Assembly (NCBI GenBank): GCA_029932445.1
Contig: JAOZQB010000089.1
Coordinates: forward strand, 1-11,295
Length of the DNA: 11,295 nt
Reading direction: 5' to 3'
From: Bacteroidales bacterium
Lineage (GTDB): Bacteria > Bacteroidota > Bacteroidia > Bacteroidales > JAADGE01
Below the pieces are notes generated by a model, which saw only the letters and a list, made by a program, of their open reading frames with translations, did not search any database and had not been told where the DNA came from. Shown here piece after piece: positions 1-8,076 of this stretch. Within the stretch, counting starts at the first letter, position 1. Every line of letters starts with the position of its first letter. The position numbers were made by a program, and so were the translations under genes.

Positions 1-1
1 C

Positions 2-820
2 GAAGCGGTTAAAAATTACAAAGAAGGTATTTCTTATCTCCAAATCGGAGATTATAAAATCGCGGATTCATTATTCTCATTAGCTTTATGTACTTATAAA
101 AATAGTGACATATATTTTAACAGAGGAATTTCAAAATTATTCATGTATGATACACTTGGATTTTGTGAGGATATAGATATAGCAGCAAACAAATATTTTG
201 ACAAAGAAGCTAATGAAATATTTAATAAAGTTTGTTGTACTAAAGTTGATACTATTTATTATGACAAAAAATTCATTAAAAGTACAAAATTAAAATTTCG
301 TTATTTGGAAGAAATCAAATATTTTAAATACGACACATCAATTATCGGAATTATACATGATATAAAAGCTAAAGTGCCTGAATTTAATATTGATTTTGGT
401 TGCGATGATGCAATTATCGGAATAAATAATAATACTTCGGATATTATCGGTGTATATGAAATGGAAGATTCTGTTAAATACTATATAAGAAGTACTAAAA
501 ATCCCTTTTTTTTTAATTCAGATAAATATAAAAAAGTTAATAATCAATTTAAAAAACATTTATCTGTAAAATATGATTCCGTTAAAAAAGAGTATAAAAA
601 AGATGTGCTGACAATTTATTATTATATAAAATTTTCAGAAACAGGAGAGCCAATAAATATTGAATTTGCAGGATTTTTTCCTGAGATTCCTTATGATTTT
701 TCAACTGAAGAAATGAATAAAGATTTATCAATGTTAATAAAACTATATCCGTATGCTTCGCCCGCAAAGTTCTTGAAAAAAAAAGTAAGATTTATATCTG
801 TCGGAATATTATCATTTTAG
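2..820 (+). CDS. TPR protein with degenerate TonB C-terminal-like domain (5' partial)
   Basis: The frame is open from base 2 to the TAG at 818-820, so the gene begins before the window; 272 residues are visible. The ATG at 143 (residue 48) lies inside a helical repeat and is not the natural start. Residues ~5-30 read as a TPR (YKEGISYLQIGDYKIADSLF), followed by a second repeat with NRGISKLF and DTLGFCEDIDIAA, a pattern common in Bacteroidota TPR proteins. A middle section starts near CCTKVDTIYYDKKF. The last ~75 residues resemble a TonB C-terminal fold: a beta strand (LTIYYYIKFSETGEPINIEF), a helix, then PAKFLKKKVRFISV, matching the usual 'PAK..GKPVRV' ending. The domain is divergent. Proteins of this layout are usually exported and called TonB-like by homology; a role in energy transduction is unproven, and no membrane anchor is visible because the N-terminus is missing. 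The gene converges on recN with a 108-bp gap. Confidence 0.6.
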   Translation, partial: EAVKNYKEGISYLQIGDYKIADSLFSLALCTYKNSDIYFNRGISKLFMYDTLGFCEDIDIAANKYFDKEANEIFNKVCCTKVDTIYYDKKFIKSTKLKFRYLEEIKYFKYDTSIIGIIHDIKAKVPEFNIDFGCDDAIIGINNNTSDIIGVYEMEDSVKYYIRSTKNPFFFNSDKYKKVNNQFKKHLSVKYDSVKKEYKKDVLTIYYYIKFSETGEPINIEFAGFFPEIPYDFSTEEMNKDLSMLIKLYPYASPAKFLKKKVRFISVGILSF

Positions 821-898
821 TTTGCAAAATTCCTTAAGATCCAATTAAATTTCGAGTAAAGTTTAAAAGATATTGTAAGGCATCCTTTTGTTACCCCT

Positions 899-944
899 AT
901 TGTTGAGGCATTTGAGAAGGAAGATTGATTACCCCCTCAACAAT
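899..944. repeat. 10-bp inverted repeat at the 3' end of recN
   Basis: ATTGTTGAGG at 899-908 and its exact reverse complement CCTCAACAAT at 935-944 are separated by 26 bp. The right arm lies within the last codons of recN, and the recN stop codon (929-931) is in the loop. It sits between convergent genes, so the transcript could fold here. There is no T-run after it on either strand, so it does not look like a standard intrinsic terminator. The 26-nt loop is long, and chance is possible in AT-rich DNA. Confidence 0.35.
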
Positions 945-2584
945 TCCTCAGCATTTCGAACGGCCGCATCAGTAATATTTTCACCGCTGAGCATGGTTGC
1001 CAGTTCTTTGATACGTTCGTTCGAGTTAAGTTTTTTAATGTCGGTGCGTGTATCAAAATCGTCTTCAATTTTATAAACTTTGTAGTGAAAATCAGCTTTT
1101 GCGGCAACTTGCGGAAGATGTGTAATGCTTATTACCTGCATATTTTCAGACATTTCTTTCATTATTTGTCCGATTTTTTCGGCAATTTCTCCGGAAACTC
1201 CGGTATCAATTTCATCAAAAATAATGGCAGGCAAAGCGATGCTGTCGGCAATAACAGATTTGATACTTAACATTAATCGTGAAATTTCGCCGCCGGAAGC
1301 AATACTTGCAATTTCCTGAACCTCAGAATGTTTGTTGGATGAAAACAAAAAACTGACAGTATCTTTTCCGTTTTCGGTAAAACTATCGGTTTGTTCAATT
1401 TTTATTTTAAACTTTGCGGAAGGCATTCCCAAGCGCTGCAGGATATCAATAATTTGCTGTTCCAAATTTCCGGATGCCTCACTCCTGCCCTTTGATAATT
1501 GACCGGCTAAATCGTTTAATTTTCGTTCTTGCCCACTAAGCATTTTTTTCTTTTCCGAAATTTGAATATCAAAAGATGTAATATCATCTAATTTTGCCTG
1601 CAAATCGTCTTTTATTATTAACAGTTCCTCAACACTTTCAACTTTGTGTTTGGTTTGCAAAGCATAAATCATATCGATACGTTCTTTCAAAAATTCGGCA
1701 CGTTCCGGATTATGTTCAACATCTTCGGAAAGGATTTCCAATTCATGCGAAATATCATCAATCTCAATTTTTGAACTTTCTAATCTTTCGGTTAACAAAT
1801 TTGCTTTATCGAAAAACTTTTGAATATTTTTTAAAGAGGTGATACTTTCTCGCAGTTGCGTAATAATACCGTTTTCTTCTTTCGACAATAACACAAAAGC
1901 AGCCGAAAGATTTTCTTTTATTTCTTCGGCGTGGTTTAATTCTCGTAACTCACTTTCAATTTCAGACTGTTCACCGGCTTTTAATTTAGCATCTTCCAAT
2001 TCGTCAAATTGAAATTGCAGAAACTCAAAATCGGCTTTTTCTTTTTCGGCACGTTGAATGAGTTGTTGATATTCTTTTCTGATTTTCAGATAATTGTTAT
2101 AATTTACTTTGTAAGTATCCGCTAAAGGATATAATTTTGCAAAAGCATCGAGAACATTTAATTGAAATTGCTTATCGTTCAAATGCAAATTTTGATGCTG
2201 CGAATGAATATCGGTAAGATGCTCACTGAGTTCTTTTAACACATTCAAATTTACGGGTGTGTCATTCACAAAAGCACGCGATCGACCGCCGGGCATTATT
2301 TCTCTTCTGATGATTGTAATTTCATCATAATCGATATCATTATGATCAAAAAAAACTTTTAACGAATAGCGTTGAAGATCAAATTCGGCTTCAACGGAAC
2401 ATTTTTTTTCTTTATTTTTCAGAATATTTGTTTCTGCTCGATTTCCCAATATTAAAGATAAAGCACCGAGCAAAATTGATTTTCCCGCTCCGGTTTCTCC
2501 GGTAATAGCAGAATAACCAGCATCGAAATTAATTTCAAGCGCTTCGATTAAAGCATAATTTTTTATGGAAAGATGTTTCAGCAT
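929..2584 (-). CDS. recN: DNA repair protein RecN (SMC-like ATPase)
   Basis: A 551-residue, full-length RecN, the SMC-family ATPase that acts early in recombinational repair of DNA double-strand breaks on the nucleoid. The N-terminus carries the Walker A loop GETGAGKS (residues 29-36) right after the strand typical of RecN (MLKHLSIKNYALIE). A long charged, coiled-coil-rich middle (about 150-390) separates it from the C-terminal ATPase half. That half has the ABC-type signature ASGGEISRLML (from ~429), Walker B IIFDEIDTGVSG (D457/E458) and the switch histidine in THLPQVAA (H489). The ATG start is well placed. It is the last gene of the leftward operon, 41 bp after the ABC transporter gene. RecN is often SOS-controlled in other bacteria; I saw no clear LexA-type box in the 41-bp gap. 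Nothing suggests truncation. Confidence 0.97.
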   Translation of the reverse strand: MLKHLSIKNYALIEALEINFDAGYSAITGETGAGKSILLGALSLILGNRAETNILKNKEKKCSVEAEFDLQRYSLKVFFDHNDIDYDEITIIRREIMPGGRSRAFVNDTPVNLNVLKELSEHLTDIHSQHQNLHLNDKQFQLNVLDAFAKLYPLADTYKVNYNNYLKIRKEYQQLIQRAEKEKADFEFLQFQFDELEDAKLKAGEQSEIESELRELNHAEEIKENLSAAFVLLSKEENGIITQLRESITSLKNIQKFFDKANLLTERLESSKIEIDDISHELEILSEDVEHNPERAEFLKERIDMIYALQTKHKVESVEELLIIKDDLQAKLDDITSFDIQISEKKKMLSGQERKLNDLAGQLSKGRSEASGNLEQQIIDILQRLGMPSAKFKIKIEQTDSFTENGKDTVSFLFSSNKHSEVQEIASIASGGEISRLMLSIKSVIADSIALPAIIFDEIDTGVSGEIAEKIGQIMKEMSENMQVISITHLPQVAAKADFHYKVYKIEDDFDTRTDIKKLNSNERIKELATMLSGENITDAAVRNAEELLRG

Positions 2585-2625
2585 TTATATTTCACAAAAA
2601 TAAAAATTTGAATTTAAATTCGTTT

Positions 2626-4443
2626 TTAAAATATTTGCAAATCGTATAGTTTTTTATAATTACCGTTAAGATTTATCAATTCATCATGTGTCCCTCTTTC
2701 AATAATTTCACCCTTATGAAGTACACAAATTAAATCAGCATTCCTGATGGTTGAAAGTCGGTGAGCAATTACGACAGAAGTTCTGTTTTGCATCAACTTA
2801 TCAAGCGCATCCTGAACAGCTCTTTCGGATTCGGTATCCAAAGAAGAAGTTGCTTCGTCTAAAATCATAATCGGCGGATTTTTAAGCACGGCACGAGCAA
2901 TACTCAAACGTTGCCTTTGCCCGCCGGATAATTTCGTTCCTCGATCACCTATACCGGTATCATATTTTGCCTCCGTTTGCAAAATAAAATCGTGGGCGTT
3001 GGCAATTTTTGCCGCTTCAATTATCTTTTCATCCGGAACATTTTCCGAACCGAATGCAATATTATTTTTAATGGTATCATTGAATAAAATCGGTTCTTGA
3101 TTAACATTGCCCATGATATTTCGCAAATCACTAATTTTCAGGTCTTTGATATTAATTCCGTCAATTTTAATTTCACCTTCCGAAACATCATAAAAGCGCG
3201 GAATTAAATCTGCCAAAGTTGATTTCCCCGAACCGGATTGCCCGACTAATGCAATGGTTTGCCCTTTTTTAACTTTTAAATTTATATTTTTCAGAACGTA
3301 AGTATTCTCATAAGCAAATGAAACATCCGAAAATTCAATTTCCTCTTCAAATGAATTAACGTCTTTTGCATCTTCTTTTTCGATAATGGTATTTTTGGCT
3401 TCAAGAATAATATTAATTCGATCGATGGATGCAGCCCCTTTTTGAACATTGTAAATAGCTGTTGAGAATGCTTTTGCAGGATTAATAATTTGAGAAAATA
3501 CGGCGATATAACCGATAAATGCTTCCGGAGAAAGTGTTCCTTCATTATTCAATACCAAGGAACCGCCGTAATACATAATTCCGGTAATCATTAAAACACC
3601 CAAAAATTCACTCATCGGAGAAGCTAAATAATTCTTCCGATACACTTTATTCATGGTGTTATTATATTCTTCGTTAAAATTAAAAAAACCTTTAAAAACA
3701 AAATTTTCTGCCGTAAAAGCTTTAATAATTCTCAATCCGGAAAGTGTTTCTTCTATTTTGGAAAGAAGGATTCCCATTTGATCTTGGGCTCGTCGAGAAG
3801 TCTTTTTTAACGACCGCCCGATTGTTCCTATAATGGCTCCGCTTACCGGTATCAGGATTAAAACGAATACGGTTAATTGCGGGCTCATAATAATTAAAGT
3901 AACCAGGTACACAATGATTGTCAAGGGGTTACGAATTAACATCTCCACCGAAGTCATAATGGTCCACTCGATTTCTTTTAAATCGTTGGTCATTTTACTG
4001 ATGATATCTCCCTTACGTTCTTCGGTAAAATATGAAAATTGAAGTTCCAGAATTTTTTTGTAGATGGTATTTCTCATATCTCGAATTACGCCGTTTCTGA
4101 CAGGAACCATCACAAATTTTGAAAAATAAAACAAAATATTCTTCAATAAAATCATTACGATAACAAAACCGCTTACAACCAACAAAGCTTCTTTTTTACC
4201 GTGAATTTCAATAACTTGTCCGAGATAATAATTTATAAAGTCATTAAAAGCGTTGCCGGAAAAACTTAAATCGGGCTTAACGGTAACAATTTCTTCCTGC
4301 CCGAATAACACACGCAAAAACGGAATAATCATGAGCAAAGAAAAAACGGAAAAAATGATTTGGAATAAATTCAGAATAAAATTCAGAATAATATTGCCGT
4401 AATACGGAACCAGATATTTTAATATTTTCTTAAGTTTTTTCAA
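2626..4443 (-). CDS. MsbA-like ABC transporter, fused permease and ATPase
   Basis: A 605-residue ABC half-transporter with an N-terminal membrane domain (about 1-330) and a C-terminal nucleotide-binding domain. Hydrophobic segments include the first helix near 15-45 and one near 85-115, separated by a hydrophilic loop of about 40 residues (FGQEEIVTVKPDLSF region). The ATPase motifs are intact: Walker A GQSGSGKST (401-409), Q-loop NQE (Q449), signature LSGGQ (505-509), Walker B MILDEATSSLD (D529, E530) and H-loop H561. It should act as a homodimer in the inner membrane. The closest known relatives are MsbA-type lipid flippases and other type IV exporters; the substrate cannot be read from sequence. 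The start is TTG: no ATG lies between it and the upstream in-frame stop (4510-4512), and starting here gives the usual N-terminus and length. It follows the glycosyltransferase by 10 bp, which suggests it could move the glycan or lipid made by its neighbours. Confidence 0.9.
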   Translation of the reverse strand: MKKLKKILKYLVPYYGNIILNFILNLFQIIFSVFSLLMIIPFLRVLFGQEEIVTVKPDLSFSGNAFNDFINYYLGQVIEIHGKKEALLVVSGFVIVMILLKNILFYFSKFVMVPVRNGVIRDMRNTIYKKILELQFSYFTEERKGDIISKMTNDLKEIEWTIMTSVEMLIRNPLTIIVYLVTLIIMSPQLTVFVLILIPVSGAIIGTIGRSLKKTSRRAQDQMGILLSKIEETLSGLRIIKAFTAENFVFKGFFNFNEEYNNTMNKVYRKNYLASPMSEFLGVLMITGIMYYGGSLVLNNEGTLSPEAFIGYIAVFSQIINPAKAFSTAIYNVQKGAASIDRINIILEAKNTIIEKEDAKDVNSFEEEIEFSDVSFAYENTYVLKNINLKVKKGQTIALVGQSGSGKSTLADLIPRFYDVSEGEIKIDGINIKDLKISDLRNIMGNVNQEPILFNDTIKNNIAFGSENVPDEKIIEAAKIANAHDFILQTEAKYDTGIGDRGTKLSGGQRQRLSIARAVLKNPPIMILDEATSSLDTESERAVQDALDKLMQNRTSVVIAHRLSTIRNADLICVLHKGEIIERGTHDELINLNGNYKKLYDLQIF

Positions 4444-4453
4444 TATATTATAT

Positions 4454-5410
4454 TTAAAATTCTTTACCGATGATGTTCCAATTTGAATATCCGAAAAGTT
4501 GTTTTCCGTTCAATATTTTTTTTGAGATGAAAGTCAGAATTTTGCTTTTAAACTTCTCATGTTTCATTTTTGCTCTTGACGATTTATATTTTTTTTCAAA
4601 ATGTAACTTATCCGCCCAATTAAAATCATTAATTTTATTCTTCATCACTTCCGGATGTGTTTCCTTAAAAACAGGAATTTTAGCCATATTTCCGTAATCA
4701 AACAAAACATCTTTCATCTTATATTCTTCCTCAACCTTTGCTTTTCCTTTATGAATGGTATCCAAAGATTTTGTCTTTTTTTGCATGTATTCCGGCGGTC
4801 GCACCCATCCGTAATGATATATGTATGCATCTAATTCAATGACATTTAAATGATAAGTTCCGTTTTTTTGTCTAAAATTTTTACCGTCAAAATTCGGAAT
4901 TTTTTTAAACGATTGTGCCGAACGAAACGAATAAATATCCGGCTTGTTTCTGACCAATCGAATTTCTTTCGGATACCAACCGTGAAAATCAATAAAATGT
5001 TTATAATCACCGTAAAAATGTTTGTATTGAAATAAAAAACCTTCTACGCGTTGATCATCAAGATATTTTTCACAAGCATTCTTAATTGTATCAAGGTATT
5101 TTTCATGAATAACTTCATCGGCTTGCAGATGCAATAACCAATCTCCCGTGCAAGCATCTTTTGCGATATTTGTTTGGCGTGCATTTTCGGTTCCGTTAGG
5201 AAAACTTTCAATATCCCATACGGTGTGTATAATTTTTATTTTGGGTGAATTAATACTTTTAATTATTTCTTCGGTATTATCATCTTCATCACTGTCACCC
5301 AAAGCAACAATAAATTCATCGACAATCGGCAAAATCGATTCAATTGATTCGCGTATCGGATAGTATAACTTCGATACATTTTTACCCATTGTAAATCCGC
5401 TTATCTTCAT
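4454..5410 (-). CDS. Family 2-type (GT-A fold) glycosyltransferase
   Basis: A 318-residue soluble glycosyltransferase-like protein. The N-terminus shows the GT-A nucleotide-sugar binding pattern: a first strand (MKISGFTMGKN), then SILPIVDEFIVALGDSDEDD (D31, D39-D44 region), where VDE.IV..GDS is typical of this bacterial group. The metal-binding region is TGDWLLHLQADEVIHE (89-102), with QADE (96-99) in place of a strict DxD. An acceptor half follows (FHGWYPKEIRLVRN, 142-155), and the lysine-rich C-terminus may touch the membrane surface. No transmembrane helix is seen. It probably moves a sugar from a nucleotide sugar onto a glycan or lipid in the cytoplasm; donor and acceptor are unknown. It lies 9 bp after the sulfotransferase gene and 10 bp before the ABC exporter gene, so a joint role in making a surface glycan is likely but inferred. 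Confidence 0.85.
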   Translation of the reverse strand: MKISGFTMGKNVSKLYYPIRESIESILPIVDEFIVALGDSDEDDNTEEIIKSINSPKIKIIHTVWDIESFPNGTENARQTNIAKDACTGDWLLHLQADEVIHEKYLDTIKNACEKYLDDQRVEGFLFQYKHFYGDYKHFIDFHGWYPKEIRLVRNKPDIYSFRSAQSFKKIPNFDGKNFRQKNGTYHLNVIELDAYIYHYGWVRPPEYMQKKTKSLDTIHKGKAKVEEEYKMKDVLFDYGNMAKIPVFKETHPEVMKNKINDFNWADKLHFEKKYKSSRAKMKHEKFKSKILTFISKKILNGKQLFGYSNWNIIGKEF

Positions 5411-5419
5411 TTTTTTTTG

Positions 5420-6259
5420 TTAAAGTGCCGAATGTTCTTTTGCAAATTCATGACATTGCTCCCAATCTTTTTGAAAGAATGATTTATAATCCGTAAGTTG
5501 CTTGTTCGATATTAATTCTTTATTATTTTTAACCGGAATTAGCTTTGCAAGATATAAAAATAAATGCAAAATCAGCCAGCGTGTTCGGTATTTTAACCAA
5601 GTGACTTCACCGTCGGTAAATTCATAAGGATCTTTTTTATAAAATTTACCGGTTAATCTTCTGACAAATAAAAGTTGCTTATCAGAATATGATTTATGTT
5701 TGGCTTTTAAATTAATTTCGTCTTCATTGTATGAAGAATTCGAGAAATCGGAAATTTTTTTAAACGTTTTATGCGGATTCTCCTGAAATTCTTCATAAAA
5801 CAAAATTAATGGTTTATTACTGAAATGCCGTTTTAAGAATTTCAGTTTCGGTAAAAATAAAGCATCTTCAATTTTCCAAACGCCCTTATTTGTTTCAATA
5901 TTTATAAAATTTTCAAAAGAACGAGAACCTCCGTTTTTAACATATCGACGATATTGGGAGGCAATCCATTTTTCGTTTGAGCGCAAGACAATCAGAATTT
6001 TTGCATAAGGATATTTTTCGGCAATTTTAATCGTTTCATCAAAAAATTGTCGATCAAATTCACGCGAAAATAATAATTTATTTTCAATACTTTCCGCAAT
6101 AATTTCTTTGTAATGATAAAATTTAGAAGTATGAATGTATTTGATGCCTTTCAGTTTATGAAAAAATTTATTTTGCAAATAAGTAGAACCGGTTTTAGCC
6201 AAACCTACATGAAAAAATAATTCTTTTAAATTTTTATCTGACTGATTTTCTTTCACCAT
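5420..6259 (-). CDS. PAPS-dependent sulfotransferase-like protein
   Basis: A 279-residue protein of the sulfotransferase fold, which moves a sulfo group from PAPS to a hydroxyl or amino group. The 5'-phosphosulfate loop is clear near the N-terminus: FFHVGLAKTGSTYLQ (15-29), with K22 in the expected PAPS-binding position. The 3'-phosphate site is ILIVLRSNEKWIASQYRRY (88-106), where R93 and S101 are eight residues apart as in known sulfotransferases. Later comes LILFYEEFQENPHKTFKKI (around 150-168), the usual 'YE.L...P......I' strand-helix. The acceptor is not predictable; a carbohydrate is most likely because a glycosyltransferase gene lies 9 bp downstream. The gene itself starts 9 bp after lysS. 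A hydrophobic stretch near residues 229-240 (WLILHLFLYLAKLI) could be a buried or amphipathic helix. No genes for PAPS synthesis are in the window. Confidence 0.85.
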   Translation of the reverse strand: MVKENQSDKNLKELFFHVGLAKTGSTYLQNKFFHKLKGIKYIHTSKFYHYKEIIAESIENKLLFSREFDRQFFDETIKIAEKYPYAKILIVLRSNEKWIASQYRRYVKNGGSRSFENFINIETNKGVWKIEDALFLPKLKFLKRHFSNKPLILFYEEFQENPHKTFKKISDFSNSSYNEDEINLKAKHKSYSDKQLLFVRRLTGKFYKKDPYEFTDGEVTWLKYRTRWLILHLFLYLAKLIPVKNNKELISNKQLTDYKSFFQKDWEQCHEFAKEHSAL

Positions 6260-6268
6260 AATACAGCT

Positions 6269-7990
6269 TTATTCACACCATTTTTTTACATCATCGGCTG
6301 ACGGATTTTTCAATCCCAATTTACCTTTTTTATTTAATCCGCAAAGGTCATTAAATAATTTGCCGGGTTTAGCTTCCTGCAGTGCATCAACGGTTTTAAA
6401 ACCAAGCTTTTGAATAAGAGATACCCAATCTTCCGGAATGCCTTTTTCAATATATTTATCCGGTGTATCAATTTGTTCCTTTTTTTCGGGTCGCATTTGA
6501 GGAAAAAACAACACATCTTGAATCGAATCGGAATTAGTCATAATCATTGCCAATCGATCTATGCCGATACCAAGTCCCGAAGTCGGCGGCATTCCGTAAT
6601 CAATCGCTTTCAGAAAATCTTCATCAAGCATCATGGCTTCGTCATCACCGCGTTTTGCCAAAAGAAGTTGTTCTTCAAAACGTTCGCGTTGATCAATCGG
6701 ATCGTTTAATTCGGAATACGCATTACAAATTTCTTTTCCGTTACAAATAGCTTCGAAACGCTCAACCAAACCCTCTTCACTGCGATGTTTTTTTGCAAGC
6801 GGAGACATTTCAATCGGGTAATCGGTAATAAAAGTCGGTTGAATAAGTTGTCCTTCACATTTTTCGCCGAAAATTTCATCAATTAATTTTCCTTTACCCA
6901 TGGAATCATCTGTTTCAATACCCAATTTTTCGGCTGTTACTCTTAATTCGGCTTCATCCATTTTTGAAATATCAATGCCGGTAAAATGTTCAATGGCTTC
7001 AAACATTGTAAAACGTTTCCACGGACGTTTAAAATCAATCAAATGTTCACCGACTTGTACTTGTGTTTTTCCGTGAATATCCTCGGCAATTTTTTCCACC
7101 ATTTCTTCTACGGTTTCCATCATCCAGAAATAATCTTTATAGGCAACATACAATTCCATTTGCGTAAATTCAGGATTATGAAACCGATCCATTCCTTCAT
7201 TACGGAAATCTTTTGCAAATTCATACACCCCGTCAAATCCGCCGACAATTAATTTTTTTAAATATAATTCATCGGCAATTCGCAGATATAAAGTTTGATC
7301 GAGTGCATTGTGATGCGTTTTAAAAGGTCGTGCCGCCGCACCGCCGTAGATTGGTTGTAAAATAGGTGTTTCAACTTCCAAATATCCTTTTCCGTTCAGA
7401 TATTCACGCATGGAATTTGTTAACTTTGTTCTGTTAATAAAAGCTTCTTTCACATGAGGATTTACGATTAGATCCAAATAACGCATTCGGTATCTTTGTT
7501 CCGGATCGGAAAAAGCGTCGTATGTTTTGCCGTCTTTTTCTTTTACAACAGGTAATGGTCTGACGGATTTTGTAAGAATGGTAAATTCTTTTGCTTTTAC
7601 TGTAATTTCTCCGGTTTGTGTAATAAATGCATCGCCTTTAATACCGATTATATCACCTAAATCAAGTAATTTCTTAAAAACGATGTTATATAAGGTTTTA
7701 TCTTCACCCGGGCAAATTTCATCTCGATTGAAATAAACCTGTATTTTTCCTTCGGCATCTTGCAGTTCGATAAAAGATGCTTTCCCCATAATTCGGCGTG
7801 TCATAATTCTGCCGGAAATACTTATATTCTGAAAGTTTTTTTTATCATCATCATAGGTTTCTTTGATATCCGCACTGTAGGACGTTACTTCATATTTTGC
7901 TGCAGGATAAGGATTTATACCTAATTTTCTGATTTCTTCAAGAGATTTTCTTCTTAATTGTTCTTGTTCGCTTAATTCAATATTACTCAT
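6269..7990 (-). CDS. lysS: Lysyl-tRNA synthetase, class II
   Basis: A 573-residue cytoplasmic enzyme that charges tRNA-Lys with lysine using ATP. An N-terminal OB-fold anticodon-binding domain covers about 55-145 (ISGRIMTRRIMGKASFIEL). The class II catalytic core follows: motif 1 around 184-210 (GYLEVETPIL), motif 2 with FRNEGMDRFHNPEFTQMEL (262-280) and motif 3 GLGIGIDRLAM (472-482). RYRMRYLDLI (166-175) is typical of LysRS. Most bacterial LysS proteins end near the FFPQMRPE segment (495-502); here about 70 more residues follow (GIPEDWVSLIQKLG, then DLCGLNKKGKLGLKNPS), a tail known in Bacteroidota LysS. The ATG lies about 20 nt downstream of a good promoter -7 box. It is the first gene of a five-gene leftward unit, with the sulfotransferase gene 9 bp after it. 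Confidence 0.98.
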   Translation of the reverse strand: MSNIELSEQEQLRRKSLEEIRKLGINPYPAAKYEVTSYSADIKETYDDDKKNFQNISISGRIMTRRIMGKASFIELQDAEGKIQVYFNRDEICPGEDKTLYNIVFKKLLDLGDIIGIKGDAFITQTGEITVKAKEFTILTKSVRPLPVVKEKDGKTYDAFSDPEQRYRMRYLDLIVNPHVKEAFINRTKLTNSMREYLNGKGYLEVETPILQPIYGGAAARPFKTHHNALDQTLYLRIADELYLKKLIVGGFDGVYEFAKDFRNEGMDRFHNPEFTQMELYVAYKDYFWMMETVEEMVEKIAEDIHGKTQVQVGEHLIDFKRPWKRFTMFEAIEHFTGIDISKMDEAELRVTAEKLGIETDDSMGKGKLIDEIFGEKCEGQLIQPTFITDYPIEMSPLAKKHRSEEGLVERFEAICNGKEICNAYSELNDPIDQRERFEEQLLLAKRGDDEAMMLDEDFLKAIDYGMPPTSGLGIGIDRLAMIMTNSDSIQDVLFFPQMRPEKKEQIDTPDKYIEKGIPEDWVSLIQKLGFKTVDALQEAKPGKLFNDLCGLNKKGKLGLKNPSADDVKKWCE

Positions 7991-8016
7991 AATTATTATC
8001 GTAAAATATTAGCTTG

Positions 8017-8024
8017 CAAATATA
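8017..8024 (-). promoter_or_regulatory. Probable promoter -7 box of lysS operon (TATATTTG)
   Basis: On the minus strand the sequence reads TATATTTG, a full match to the Bacteroidota -7 consensus TAnnTTTG. It lies in the 86-bp gap between pgi and lysS, with the expected transcription start about 20 nt before the lysS ATG. I could not find a good TTG-type -33 element at the usual spacing, so the call rests on the -7 box and its position. Confidence 0.5.
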
Positions 8025-8076
8025 AACAAGTAATCAGAATTATATAAATTTAGTTATTGAAAAAGATAAAATTTCC

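Noticed and set aside
143..145. ATG at 143 as the start of the first gene
   Set aside because: The frame is open back to base 2 and encodes a good TPR repeat, so the gene is truncated by the window edge.
888..2100. Several plus-strand open frames opposite recN
   Set aside because: They are the reverse of a clear RecN coding sequence, have no recognisable domains and show low-complexity composition.
2595..2602. TATTTTTG on the minus strand just before recN as a separate recN promoter
   Set aside because: It matches the -7 consensus, but it would leave a leader of only about 5 nt and has no -33 partner; A/T-rich matches like this are expected by chance.
2609..2622. GAATTTAAATTC palindrome between the ABC gene and recN as an operator
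   Set aside because: A 12-bp A/T-dominated palindrome is likely by chance at this base composition, and it matches no operator I know.
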